Source of the DNA: Moesziomyces globuligerus
Lineage: Eukaryota; Basidiomycota; Ustilaginomycetes; Ustilaginales; Ustilaginaceae
DNA length: 64,000 nt
Direction: 5' to 3'
NCBI GenBank assembly: GCA_030849465.1
Contig: JARVLF010000013.1
Coordinates: 1,043,488 to 1,107,487, forward strand
The first letter of the stretch is position 1. Every line of letters starts with the position of its first letter. Below the pieces are notes generated by a model. The model was not told the origin of the DNA. It saw only the letters and a list, made by a program, of their open reading frames with translations, and did not search any database. The position numbers were made by a program, and so were the translations under genes. Shown here in pieces: positions 33,763 to 43,554 of this stretch.

Positions 33763-35032
33763 TTACGCCGAGATGAAGAGTTCAGCTGTTGAGCATAGGT
33801 ACACACAGAACAAGGTCAGCACGGATTGTCTGCCGCTATGATGACAGAGCTGAGAGAAGCGACTTACGTGTTTGATTCTTGACGTATTCCGACACCTGCT
33901 CCACCTTTGTGCACCACGTTTTAAGACGTGTCTGGAGCGCCTCGATCTGGCGGTGGTCCAATACACGCGGTTGCACCCAGGTGATGCGCGCAAGCTGGTC
34001 CACCTGGTCCAGCGTGCCGCGGATCAGCTTGAGGCTGAGCGCCTTCATCACCAGATGCTCCACCTCGTCCACCGGCAATTTGGTCTCGGCCGCGATGCTT
34101 GCGAATGCAATCGTACGGTCGTCGGCTGCGCGCTTGAACACGCTCTCGATCAGCGCCATCAGGCAGATCTTCTGGCGCAGGAACGGCAGGTTTTCTGCCA
34201 GGATGGGCTCCTTCGGCAGGTGAGGCGCCAGCGCTTCGAAACGTCCGATGTCACCTGCGTTGAAGGCGAACAGCAGGTCCGAGAGCCACGAGTGCTGTTG
34301 ACTCTTGCCCAGAGACGTTAGGATGGGATGCAGCAGAAGCTCGCCAAAGTTGTAAATCGTGTCGCCTAGCAAAGCCGAGATGCTGAGGTCGTGTGCACGC
34401 TGCACCCGCGCCTCGTCGGTCAGATCGGCGTCTACGTTGACGCAGGCCAGATAGAGCAGCGAGTTCTTGTAGTAGTTGGCGTACTCGGCCTTGGCCTTGT
34501 AAAAGTCTCCGCACACGCGGTAGAAGCTCGCGTGCACCGCCGTCTCGACCGCATCAAAGCCCTCGAGGATCTTGCCGCACTTGTCCATGGCTGCCTTGGT
34601 ACCGTCTGCGTCTCCAAGAAGCAGCTTGAAGTGCGCCGCCTCCATGAGCGCGTACACGTATGCATCCTGCGAATCGACCGAGTCGAGCTTGGTGGCAAGC
34701 TGCTCGAGGAACTCGAGCGCCTTGGCCGGGTCCGGGTACTGCCGCGCCACCTTGACGCCGATAGCAGCGAGCTGCAGCTGGTTGATCTTGGACGAGAAGC
34801 GTTGCACGAACTTGTCGTACAGCTCAATCTGAATAGGCGGCGTCTGCGAGTCGGGATGGTTGAGGAACTCTTCGATGGTCAACGTCAGCTGGTACCACAG
34901 CTTGCGGTCGTGCAGCTGTCGGAACTTGGGGTAGAACGTGCGAAGCGACGCGGGCGTCGAAGACGATGAGCCAGCACGCTCAAGGTACGACTCATCGACG
35001 TTGTCGACGTCCATGCCTGTGGACGACGCCAT
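33763..35032 (-). CDS. RPN9: 26S proteasome regulatory subunit RPN9 (PSMD13), two exons
   Basis: Exon 1 is 35032-33868 and exon 2 only 33785-33763, joined over an 82-nt intron (GTAAGT donor, CAG acceptor). The join gives 395 residues ending QTPELFISA, which fits the Rpn9 C-terminus; without splicing the frame ends in an unrelated tail after a perfect donor. The N-terminus starts at the ATG at 35032. The helical repeats and C-terminal PCI domain (about residues 180-350, with LPVDEVEHLVMKALSLKLIRG as winged-helix strand) match Rpn9, a lid subunit of the proteasome. It is divergent from the amidohydrolase fusion gene. Confidence 0.9.
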
Positions 35033-35481
35033 CTTGTCTCGTAGGGGGAGATGAGTGACGATGTCCGTGACACTGGATGTTGGATGCTGGATGCTGAATC
35101 TGCGCTGAGTGCGGGTTCCAAGTGTGACTGGTGCTCCCTGGCTCTTTGTGGATGGAGGTGGTTCCGAATCGGCAACAGGGTGGATTGGCGTAAGGGATGA
35201 CGACGAGAAGGATGATCAACGTCCACGTTTGAAGGTGTTGGTCTGAACGTCACCTGCTTCGTTACGCGGTTTCGATCACCTCCACTTTCGTGGACTGCTA
35301 GTAGACAAAGCTCTAACAAATTGGCACATCGAACACGGCCCCGGCCTTTTCGCCGGTCCGTCAAGGTGGCTGCGGGGTCGGAAGCGGAACTCACCGATGA
35401 GTCCAACACCTGGAAGAAGAACCACTCGAGACCACCATCCCCCCGAGCCAAGCCCGCAACCGCACGCTATTGGCTGTCACA
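35033..35481. other. Divergent promoter region, RPN9 / amidohydrolase fusion
   Basis: These 449 bases lie between two divergent ATGs. No coding signal was seen. Confidence 0.55.
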
Positions 35482-38400
35482 ATGGTCGAGCAATCGCATG
35501 CTGCGCCCCCTGGTCGAGCGATGCTGCCAGGCGTGCTGCAGCCGAGCGCGACGTCAAACAAGCGTTCAAGCCGAGGTGTACGCCGCTTCTTGACCCTTGT
35601 GGCCGTCGCATTGCTGGTCTCAAGCTTATGGTCGCTCTCGGCGTCCAAATTTAGCGAAGCAAATCAGCGCTCTTCCTTTCCCGCTCTCAGCGATCGCTAT
35701 GTGATCTGTTCGCCCATTCGCCACGGTAGACTCCACCTTGGCTCTGCAACAGCCGCGTCCTTCGGCTCGATCTACACCGGTGACGAGCAGCATTTTGCAG
35801 AGCAGCGCGGATTCGCACAATGCGTCGGTGTCGACTCAGGCGCAATCACACACGTAGGCTCGGAAGATGATGTCCTAGCCAATTTCTGCGGTGCAGACCT
35901 TCCTTCCACATCCTCTCGCCCAGCCAAGACTAAGCAGAGACGCGGACCGCGCAGCAACAAGGCAGCCCGACTCGGTCGTCGAACCAGCAGCCATAAGGAT
36001 GCGGGAGCCCTTAGAAGCCACTCAAAATGCCAAGTGCACAGACTTCGTGATGGGCAGACCCTCTACCCTGGCTTCCACGACGCACATGGCCACATTCTCG
36101 ACTACGGCTGGTCGCGCACTGTGGCCAACCTCGTCGGCTCCACTTCGGTTCAAGATGTGATCCAAAGGCTGGAGGACTACGTCCGTTCCCGACCGCATCT
36201 CATGGCGTTCGCACTCGCAGACGAATCTACGGCGGCTGCAAACTCGATGGCTGCGCTGCCGTGGATCGAGGGCCTCGGTTGGGACCAGACCAAGTGGTCG
36301 CCTGCTGCATTCCCTACGGCTGCTGACCTCTCGCGCTCTCCGCTGCTACGACGCTTTCCCATCCTGCTCCGCCGCGTCGATGTCCATGCTCTTTGGCTGA
36401 GCGAAGTTGGTCTCGACATGGTTGTGCGCGGGGCAAAGGGCTTTCCCCGCTCCCCCGCCGAGGACGGGAAGGTCGAGGGAGGGCTTGTGGTGAGGGACGC
36501 TGACGGAAAGCCCACCGGAGTCCTCATCGATAACGCAATGAACTTCGCCTACCAGGTGGTGCCAGAATGGACGGACGAGCAGCGCAAGATCTTCCTCGAT
36601 GCCGCCACCGATGGCCTTCTTCGCGTCGGCATCACTGCAGTAGGTGATGCGGCCACCGATCTCAAAGCCGCATCATTCTATCGCAGCATGGATGCGCAAG
36701 GGCAGCTACGCTTCCGCATCTACTCGATGCTAGCCTGTCCGCCCGGAGAGAGGCGATGCGCGCACCGCATCGAGCAGGTCCGCCCCGATGCGGTCAACTC
36801 GCCCGGCGCGAAAACCAACGAGGCCATGTTTACACTGCGCGCGGTGAAACTGTTCAACGACGGCGCATTGGGCTCGTGGGGCTCTGCAATGTGGGACGAC
36901 TATGCGGACAAGCCGGGAGAGCGTGGTTTGCTGCTCATTCCGGAGCATGAGCTTCCTTCGCTCATTACATACTGGCTCGAGCGTGGCTGGCAGGTCTGCA
37001 CGCACGCTATCGGCGACCGGGCCAACACGCTCACGCTGGATGCGTACGAGGCTTACCTGCGGTCGCATACAAACGTGGCGAAAGATTCGCTCAGGCCTCG
37101 CATCGAGCACGCTCAGCTCATGAAGCCTGCCGATCTTGAGCGCTTTGCGGAATGGAGCGTGATCGCATCGATGCAGCCTACGCACTGCACGTCGGACATG
37201 GGATACGTCGAGCAGCGCATCGGACACGATCGCGCTTCGAACGGCGCGTACGCATGGAAGTCGCTGCTGACTGCCAACGCCAGTCTGGCGCTCGGTTCAG
37301 ATTTTCCCGTCGAACTTCCGGACCCGCTGCATGGCATCTACTCGGCAATCACTCGGCTCGATGAGCACGGCAACTCGCCTCACGGTGCTGGCGGGTGGTA
37401 TCCGCACGAGCGGCTCACGCGCAGAGAGGCGCTCCGAGGCTTCACCCGCGATCCCGCATTTGCACAGTTTGAGGAAGAAACAGCGGGCAGCATCAGCGTT
37501 GGCAAGCGTGCCGACTTTACCGTGCTCGATCGCAACATCCTCGACGAGCAGACCGTCAGCGCGATCATGCTGCGCAATGCGAAGGTAGACGCCACCTTGG
37601 TCGGTGGCAAGCTCGCTTTCGACCGTTTCGCCGCCGCCTCTTTGTCCGCAGACGGCTCCTTCAGCACCTACGGGTTGTGGCTCGAAGTTGTGATCCGGGC
37701 TGTTGCGGAGCATGTCTCTGCACGGGCGACAAAGCCGGAGTTCAGCTCGACGACTCTGGCGTGGACATTGCTGATCCTTGGCGTGGTGTGGGTTCTTTCG
37801 GGCTCGCACGAGAGGGAGCCGTACCAAACGCTCCCTTGCCTGGCGCTCAACGTGCGTGCGCCCACGACGGCCTGGATGAACATGGGCTTCTGGACGCCCC
37901 AGCTCACACAGCGCGAGCTTGATTTTCCGCTTGCGTGCCAGACGCTGGCCGAACAGCTCTATGCCGCGGCTGGAGTTACCGCCGGGCTCAAGCTACTCGA
38001 TGTCGGATGCGGCGCGGGTCAGTCGACACTCTTCTTGCTGGACAAGTACGCGCCAAAGGTGCTACACGCAGTCACCAGTCTTCCGGACGAGGCGGCCTTT
38101 GCTGCTGAGGGGCTGCAGCAAAAGCTCTCACAGGCAGAAAAGCCTGGCGAGGCGCAACACGTCAAGGTGTGGGCACGCGATGTTCTTGATTGGCTCAGGA
38201 GCGGCGAGGGCGGTGGGGAAAAGTACGATGTCATCCTGGCACTGGACTGCGCATTCCACTTCAGCGATCGGGCAGAGTACATACGACTCGCGTCTCGGCG
38301 CCTGAACGCGGGTGGAAGATTGGCATTTGTCGACCTGCTCTCTGCCTATCCCGCACCCAATCGCGACGGGTCTGCGACAGTGCAGCTGGGCGCGCTGCCG

Positions 38401-38766
38401 TTCCCACGTCAGGCACCGACGCTGGTGCAGCGCATGAAGCACAAGTTCACGTGTACGCTGGCGTCGGTCAAGCCGGCCAATTTGTGGTCGGTTGACCGCT
38501 TCCACGCAGAGATGGTTGGCGAGGGCGAGTTCGAGCCGGCCCGGGTATTGATGCGCGATATCACGGCCGATGTGTTCCCAGGTTTCGCGCGCTTCCTGCA
38601 TGGCTTCGCGACGCAAGGCGCGGCGTGGAGAGGTGGAGGCTGGCCGATGCGCAAAGGCCTGGGTGCTTTCAGCAACGTTGTCAAGTCCTGGAGCCAGGAG
38701 GGCGGGTTGGTGAGGTGCTTCATTGTTGTCGCGAGCCGAACCGAAGCCGAAAGCGCGCACGACTGA
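35482..38766 (+). CDS. Predicted fusion: membrane-anchored amidohydrolase (YtcJ-like) plus SAM methyltransferase
   Basis: Predicted 1094 residues from the ATG at 35482 in one open frame. A hydrophobic segment near residues 35-52 (FLTLVAVALLVSSLWSL) is a signal anchor. Residues about 180-720 form an amidohydrolase of the family-3 type: PGFHDAHGH (His202, His204 as metal ligands), GITAVGDAATD, RIEHAQLM and LALGSDFPVE, then the closing KRADFTVLDRNI strand. A second membrane segment lies at about 759-775 (LAWTLLILGVVWVLS). From residue 785 follows MNMGFW and a Rossmann methyltransferase with LLDVGCGAGQS (SAM motif I, 838-848) and DVILALDCAFHF. Substrates are unknown. Two adjacent genes joined by an unseen splice pattern remain possible. 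Confidence 0.75.
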   Translation: MVEQSHAAPPGRAMLPGVLQPSATSNKRSSRGVRRFLTLVAVALLVSSLWSLSASKFSEANQRSSFPALSDRYVICSPIRHGRLHLGSATAASFGSIYTGDEQHFAEQRGFAQCVGVDSGAITHVGSEDDVLANFCGADLPSTSSRPAKTKQRRGPRSNKAARLGRRTSSHKDAGALRSHSKCQVHRLRDGQTLYPGFHDAHGHILDYGWSRTVANLVGSTSVQDVIQRLEDYVRSRPHLMAFALADESTAAANSMAALPWIEGLGWDQTKWSPAAFPTAADLSRSPLLRRFPILLRRVDVHALWLSEVGLDMVVRGAKGFPRSPAEDGKVEGGLVVRDADGKPTGVLIDNAMNFAYQVVPEWTDEQRKIFLDAATDGLLRVGITAVGDAATDLKAASFYRSMDAQGQLRFRIYSMLACPPGERRCAHRIEQVRPDAVNSPGAKTNEAMFTLRAVKLFNDGALGSWGSAMWDDYADKPGERGLLLIPEHELPSLITYWLERGWQVCTHAIGDRANTLTLDAYEAYLRSHTNVAKDSLRPRIEHAQLMKPADLERFAEWSVIASMQPTHCTSDMGYVEQRIGHDRASNGAYAWKSLLTANASLALGSDFPVELPDPLHGIYSAITRLDEHGNSPHGAGGWYPHERLTRREALRGFTRDPAFAQFEEETAGSISVGKRADFTVLDRNILDEQTVSAIMLRNAKVDATLVGGKLAFDRFAAASLSADGSFSTYGLWLEVVIRAVAEHVSARATKPEFSSTTLAWTLLILGVVWVLSGSHEREPYQTLPCLALNVRAPTTAWMNMGFWTPQLTQRELDFPLACQTLAEQLYAAAGVTAGLKLLDVGCGAGQSTLFLLDKYAPKVLHAVTSLPDEAAFAAEGLQQKLSQAEKPGEAQHVKVWARDVLDWLRSGEGGGEKYDVILALDCAFHFSDRAEYIRLASRRLNAGGRLAFVDLLSAYPAPNRDGSATVQLGALPFPRQAPTLVQRMKHKFTCTLASVKPANLWSVDRFHAEMVGEGEFEPARVLMRDITADVFPGFARFLHGFATQGAAWRGGGWPMRKGLGAFSNVVKSWSQEGGLVRCFIVVASRTEAESAHD

Positions 38767-38888
38767 GGCTTTGTAGGTGAAGGCCGGCCTTGGATATCGA
38801 TGCAATAGAATAGAAGATCACTTGAGCTCATCTCGCTTCGTGATGCTGGTGTGTGTGGACATGAGTTCGACAGCATCGAGTGTCTGAA

Positions 38889-39167
38889 TCAGCTTTGCGA
38901 GGCGTCGTGATTTGGATCCGCTTTGAGCGTCTCCATCCTGGCGTTGTTGCGCTTGGCGAGAAGGCGGAGCGACCTGTCCTTCTCGATCTGAGACATGCTG
39001 CTCCAGTTGGCGATGCGAGAGATGGTGCCGTCCGAGTTGACGATCATGGGCCCGAGGTGGTCGAGCTTGATCACGTTATTTGCCTCGGATGCGGGCCGGT
39101 CTCCTGGCGCCGGCAGCCCGAGCGGAGCTGTTCTTTCCGTCTCGTTGTGCTTTGATGTTTCTGACAT
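38889..39167 (-). CDS. Small conserved fungal protein of unknown function
   Basis: Predicted 92 residues from the ATG at 39167; the frame continues upstream but that part lacks protein character. The central segment KLDHLGPMIVNSDGTISRIA followed by NW...M...E..R.LRLLAKRN looks like a compact conserved motif that I associate with small uncharacterised fungal proteins. No signal peptide or membrane segment. It lies tail-to-tail with the amidohydrolase fusion, 122 bases apart. Function not known. Confidence 0.7.
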   Translation of the reverse strand: MSETSKHNETERTAPLGLPAPGDRPASEANNVIKLDHLGPMIVNSDGTISRIANWSSMSQIEKDRSLRLLAKRNNARMETLKADPNHDASQS

Positions 39168-39698
39168 GGTGCGTGTGGGTGAGGATGATGGTAGCTCAGC
39201 AGCAGGGCGAAGACCACAGTAACGCGCAGATGCGGATCGCCTCCACTTGCAGTTCGTGTTGGTCTCCACGCTTCCATGCATCGCCCAGAACCTTCTTCGC
39301 CTCATTTTCATCATTCCCGCGAAAGGGGGAGGCCACACCGCGTGAACGGAGCAGACTGTTCAAAGCTTTGCTCGTCGTATATGGTGCCAGCGCGTCGCAG
39401 ATTCCGCGGTCTATACTGAACCACACTTCTCAGCGTTCACTTGCGGCCCCGGACCATGGTGCGATTGGAAAGTCGCTTGGAAACGAGCAAAAGAGTCGGT
39501 GGACTAACGAACGAATAATTTCCATAAATCAACGAAATGATGAGCTACTGACATCAGCGTCCTCATCATGGGACGAAGGAGTAGAAGACCATGCCGGACG
39601 ATTGTATCGACCTGGCGTAGCAAGTTAAAGGTCAACAGACGCGGGAAGGATCGCCCATGGAGGCGGTCTCTTCGCGGGAGATGCCGTGTTGGATACGT
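39168..39698. other. Intergenic region upstream of the 92-residue protein gene
   Basis: These 531 bases lie between two minus-strand genes. No supported gene; a 182-codon plus-strand frame overlaps both flanks and is judged chance. Confidence 0.5.
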
Positions 39699-40084
39699 TT
39701 AGTTGTTGATCTTCTTGAACTGGAAGTAGGTGGGGAAGCCGATGACGAGCTGGGTGAGCGTCCACTTGATTGCGGTCACCAGGTCGGCGCCGCGGTAGAG
39801 AGTGTAGAGGAACATGGCTCCAGCCTCGGCGACGTGCACGCGGGCGATGAGGTGTGCCCACTTGTCCAGGTTGGCGGTGCCGCCAAAGATGTTGGCAAAG
39901 TTGGGGTTCTCGCGACCAAAGTACCAGGCGGCGATGGCGACAGCGCTCACGACGGCCGGTCGCTGGGGCAGAGAGTATCGAACCTGATGTGTGCGAGGCA
40001 TGGAAGAGGAGCAATCGTTCAAGTCAGGATGCCGAAGAACGCTCAGGTCTGGTCAACTCGCTCGGAACTTACAGGGAGCGGCAT
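39699..40084 (-). CDS. Small multi-pass membrane protein (DUF4499/TMEM254-like), likely two exons
   Basis: The preferred model has exon 1 at 40084-40073 (12 nt, MPLP) and exon 2 at 39983-39699, joined over an 89-nt intron with GTAAGT donor, CTGAC branch-like site and CAG acceptor, giving 98 residues. An unspliced alternative starts at the ATG at 40001 (MPRTHQ) with the same body. Hydrophobic segments are AVVSAVAIAAWYFG, HVAEAGAMFLYTLYRG and WTLTQLVIGFPTYF, and the end FQFKKINN resembles a cytosolic basic tail. The HVAE...YTLYRG and GFPTYFQFKK parts recall the DUF4499 family. Function unknown; location possibly ER or mitochondria. Confidence 0.68.
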
Positions 40085-40631
40085 GTTTAATTTATCGAAG
40101 GCTGGGCAGAGATGGTGGCGATGGCGTTGCAGGTTATGAAGGTACGTACGCCTGAGACGGGTACTTATGTGGGCTGCAACAGGATGCACGGCAAAGGGGT
40201 CCCACTCCGGGTTTCCGGCTAGACCATCCGCGCTGAATGTACTTCGTGATGCGTCACAAGACGGTGACGGTGACTGCCTCCACATCCCCCATCTCGGGGT
40301 TACCACCCTTCAGAATCACGCTCGCCTCTTATAGTACTCTTTCGGTGGGGCCCTTGGCGTGAGTCTCAATCGGCATGCACTCAAATCGAGGATCTCGGGT
40401 GAGCCTAAATTATGTGGGGTTGACACAACAGATGTGATTCTCGACGTTTGGCCCGTCACAGAACGCGGACACGTGGATGGAGTGCGAAAAGCGGAACAGA
40501 TGCAACAGAGCGCAGGAGCAAGCGGACCAAGGAGACTTGCGTCGGTCTAGAGTGAATTAAGTGGATGCAAGCGATCGTCGGCCACCAAGGTGGCCAGGAG
40601 GGGCTGTTGATGCGGCGCGAGGCGCAGCAGA
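40085..40631. other. Intergenic region upstream of the small membrane protein
   Basis: These 547 bases between two minus-strand genes contain the presumed promoter of the membrane protein gene and the 3' flank of the HsbA gene. No ORF of note. Confidence 0.5.
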
Positions 40632-41537
40632 TTAGGCGCTGCCGTAGCCCTGAGCGGTTGAGCCATCCTTGCCATAGCCCTCGGGGTCAGAGCCGTCCTT
40701 GCCATCACCCTTGGGGGCAGATCCGGCCTTGCCGTAGCCCTCCGCCTTGCCGTAACCCTCCGCCTCGCCGTAGCCCTCAGCCTTGCCGTGATCCTCAGCC
40801 TTGCCGTGGCCCTTAGCCTTGCCGTAGCCCTCCGCCTTGCCGTAGCCTTCAGCCTTGCCGTAGCCTTCGGCGTCAGTGCGAGCCTTGCCCTTGTGGATGA
40901 ACTTGCCCCCAACGGCTGCGCCAAACTTGCCACTGGCGCCACCTGCACCGCCAAAGTTGCCACCAGCGGCACCCTTGGCGCCGGACTTGCCACCGGCTCC
41001 GATGCTTGCATCACCGCCAGCGAAGGCGGTGGCGCAGAAGGTCAGGTCGGCGTTGAACTTGGCCACCAGAGCCTTGGCCTCGGCCTTCTTGTGCGCCGGC
41101 GCGATGTGCAGCAGGCTCTCACCCAGAGTGAACGTCTCACTCTTGAAGGCCTCGATGCTTGCTTGAGCCTGCGCTTCCACGCCAAGCTTCTTGAACTCGC
41201 CCTTGAGAGAGGTGAGGCGCTTCGTGACACTCTGCACCTTGACTTCGGTCTTGGCGAGGAAGCTGAACACCTCCTGCGCTTCCGCATCGCTCGGTTTCTC
41301 CGAGAGCTCACCGACGCTCTTGCTGCAAGTCTTGATCTTGTCAGTCAGATCCTGCGAAGCGTGGCGAATGGCAAGAGCGCTGAAGTAGTTGAGGCTGGCC
41401 ACGTGCAGGTGCTGGTCCAGGCCATCCACCGAGTTGGCCATGGCCTTAAGCTCCACCTTGAACTCGGCAACCGTGGTGGCCGAAGCCAGCGAGGCAAACG
41501 CGACGAGAGCGGCAGTAGCAGCAGCGGTGAACTTCAT
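40632..41537 (-). CDS. Secreted hydrophobic-surface-binding (HsbA) domain protein with hexapeptide-repeat tail
   Basis: Predicted 301 residues from the ATG at 41537, which gives a clean signal peptide (KFTAAATAALVAFASLASA). Residues 20-175 form a helical domain with two cysteines (KTCSKS and TFCATAF), matching the HsbA family (cell-wall galactomannoprotein type) whose founding member binds hydrophobic surfaces and recruits enzymes. The tail is Gly/Ala-rich, then carries about eight copies of the hexapeptide AEGYGK with variants (AKGHGK, AEDHGK, AEGYGE), then KDGSDPEGYGKDGSTAQGYG. A TATA-like element lies about 115 bases upstream. Likely at the cell surface or host interface; a role in attachment is inference. 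Confidence 0.85.
   Translation of the reverse strand: MKFTAAATAALVAFASLASATTVAEFKVELKAMANSVDGLDQHLHVASLNYFSALAIRHASQDLTDKIKTCSKSVGELSEKPSDAEAQEVFSFLAKTEVKVQSVTKRLTSLKGEFKKLGVEAQAQASIEAFKSETFTLGESLLHIAPAHKKAEAKALVAKFNADLTFCATAFAGGDASIGAGGKSGAKGAAGGNFGGAGGASGKFGAAVGGKFIHKGKARTDAEGYGKAEGYGKAEGYGKAKGHGKAEDHGKAEGYGEAEGYGKAEGYGKAGSAPKGDGKDGSDPEGYGKDGSTAQGYGSA
40733..40868. repeat. Coding minisatellite, 18-bp unit (AEGYGK)
   Basis: About eight tandem 18-bp units inside the HsbA-type gene. Copy-to-copy changes are few, suggesting recent expansion by slippage or recombination. Confidence 0.85.
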
Positions 41538-42505
41538 CTTGGCGGCAAATGTAGAAGCGCTGAGCAAGGATGTCGAGAAGGATGTAGAAGATGGATGTGA
41601 AGAGTTGGATGATGAGCAACAACTGCTTCGGCCCCAATCCGGTTCCTACTATATACCTTTTGGTCGACGTTGACCCAGGTGCTTCGGCCACAACGAGTCT
41701 CCGCAGCGACTTCCACAGCTTTGTCCTGCTGCTGGCCAAGCATGCATTGTGTGTCGACAACTCCTGAGTGGTTGAGGACGTACAGAGGGACAGTGCAGGT
41801 CAGTGGTCTCGTCGTGACACAGGGGTCGTTCGCGCTATAAGCTGACAGGCCTCCAAGACGGCCCGCGAGACGCATCCTTCATGTCAGAAACTAAGATCCG
41901 AGCGGTCTCCTCATTTGTTCGATCGAAGAATGAGTTCAACTAGAGGAGGCGCAGATTTTGTTGCAGATCCGGACAAGAGATGTGTCGATGCGACTAGCTT
42001 ACAGGCTCGGAGGGAAAGGGTCCATAGATGGAGTGAATGCGAATGTTCTTCTCGACCGGCCTTTGGCAAATCTTGCACACTTGCAGCACGGTCCCCGCAA
42101 AAAGATCGCCCGGCCACCACCGGCTGGATCGAAGGGAACCGCCGCAATGAAGTCTTCTTTCGGACAATGAGCACTGTGCCTCGAGCATTTCACCGTCAGC
42201 CATTGACCGGCATGCACGCTCCTCTCTGCACGACTTTTCAGGCTCCAGGGAACCGTGCGCTATTGTATTTGGTTGCACATTCCGATTCCGAGTGGGCAGA
42301 CATCGAACAAAGTGGCGAGTGGGTCTCGAACGCGGGGTGCTTTCATCTGGACGGTCGCGATCAGATGCTCTGAATGGCACGGATCCTTTCCGCCACGATC
42401 GTCTCGCCGGCGCGCGTGGATGTGAGTGGGGCCACGAGCTTCCAAGCGTGCGGCAGCACCTTAACGATGCGCCATTAGTAAAGAGCAGCGAAAAGGTGTG
42501 GGCTT
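41538..42505. other. Intergenic region upstream of the HsbA gene
   Basis: These 968 bases hold the HsbA promoter with its TATA-like site. Frames of 128-152 codons exist on both strands but show no convincing domain. Confidence 0.5.
41649..41655 (-). promoter_or_regulatory. TATA-like element upstream of the HsbA gene
   Basis: TATATAG on the minus strand, 112-118 bases before the ATG at 41537. Confidence 0.45.
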
Positions 42506-43554
42506 CTAGAAGCGCCTTTGTCCTGTAGTAGGGTCTAGAACCATGTTCTTGGCCTTGCCGTTGCGCTCGTTGTCAGTGCTTGGCTGTGCTGGCGTTGCCT
42601 CCATTTGGAGTGCGCGCACCGCTTTGGCCATGTCGTAGCTGCGCCACCCAAAATCCTCGACCATGCGGCTTAGCATCCACACCAGTTCGAGCTTGGTCAG
42701 GTATCCTATCCAACCCAGCTGCGCTCCTGACTGTCCGCTACCGAGCCGACAGTGTAGCTGTTCGAGCTCCTCCAGGCTGAATGCAGCATGCGAGTCCTTA
42801 ATTTTGGCCTCTTGCCGCGTTGTGACCGTGAAGTGCTTCTGTAGATCGCGTTGGTCCCTCGTTGCAGATGTTGGGCTCAACGTCGCAAGAAAGACGAGAT
42901 CGGTATGCTGATGCGCTGTCATCCCAATTTCTCGCGGAGAGTGGATCGCACCATCGAGAGTCACGTTTGCGGCCGGCGCCCTCTCGCCGACGCCGCCGTT
43001 GACAGATGTCACGAGCCAGAATTGGTGAAATCTGGTGAACTTTGAGGGAGTTCCGCCTTGTCTCTCTGGCGAGCCTGTCGAAGTATCGAGAGCACCGGTG
43101 TTGTTGTTTCCCATATCAGTGTACCACATCTTTGCGTTGCGGAAATCGCCCTCAAGCTTGTGCAGCACCGCATGCAGCCAGTCCAGGTAGCGACTGCCTC
43201 CTTGTGCCTTGCGCACCAGAAAGTGTGCGGAGTAGAGATCTCCCTGAGCCAGACGAGCACGAGAAGGTCTCTTCAGCTAGTCAGTGAGCAGAGCTGCGAT
43301 TTGAGCCCGCCACGGGAAGCGTTACTGCTCACATTGATCAGGTGCAGACAGGCCTCGATTGCTGGATGAAACGCCGCATCCGCAATCAGAGCCTGAAGGT
43401 CGGCATGATTGGGTCGTTTGTGTGGAACAGCTTCCGGAGGCAGGCCAGGAACGCTGCCTAGCAGTCGAGGTAGCCATTCGGAAGAGCTGCCGCCAGAATC
43501 TGACGTAGTCCTTTCGCAAAGATTCGAGCTCAGCTCATCTAGGATGCTGTTCAT
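42506..43554 (-). CDS. Unrecognised conserved-looking protein, two exons
   Basis: Predicted 330 residues: exon 1 43554-43333 and exon 2 43276-42506, joined in phase 0 over a 56-nt intron (GTGAGC donor, CTAG acceptor with ACTGAC just upstream). Exon 1 alone ends soon after the donor, and exon 2 alone has no good ATG at its start, so the join is well supported. Across the junction the sequence reads HLIN then LKRPSRARLAQGDLYSAHFLVRK in frame; the neighbouring GGSRYLDWLHAVLHKLEGDF block looks conserved and helical. No signal peptide or membrane segment. I do not recognise a named family. A middle stretch (about residues 125-180) is low-complexity. Confidence 0.65.

Noticed and set aside
41915..42373. 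152-codon frame upstream of the HsbA gene and competing minus-strand frames
   Set aside because: A short Cys pair (CKIC) on the minus strand hinted at a zinc finger, but no partner ligands or splice structure support a gene.
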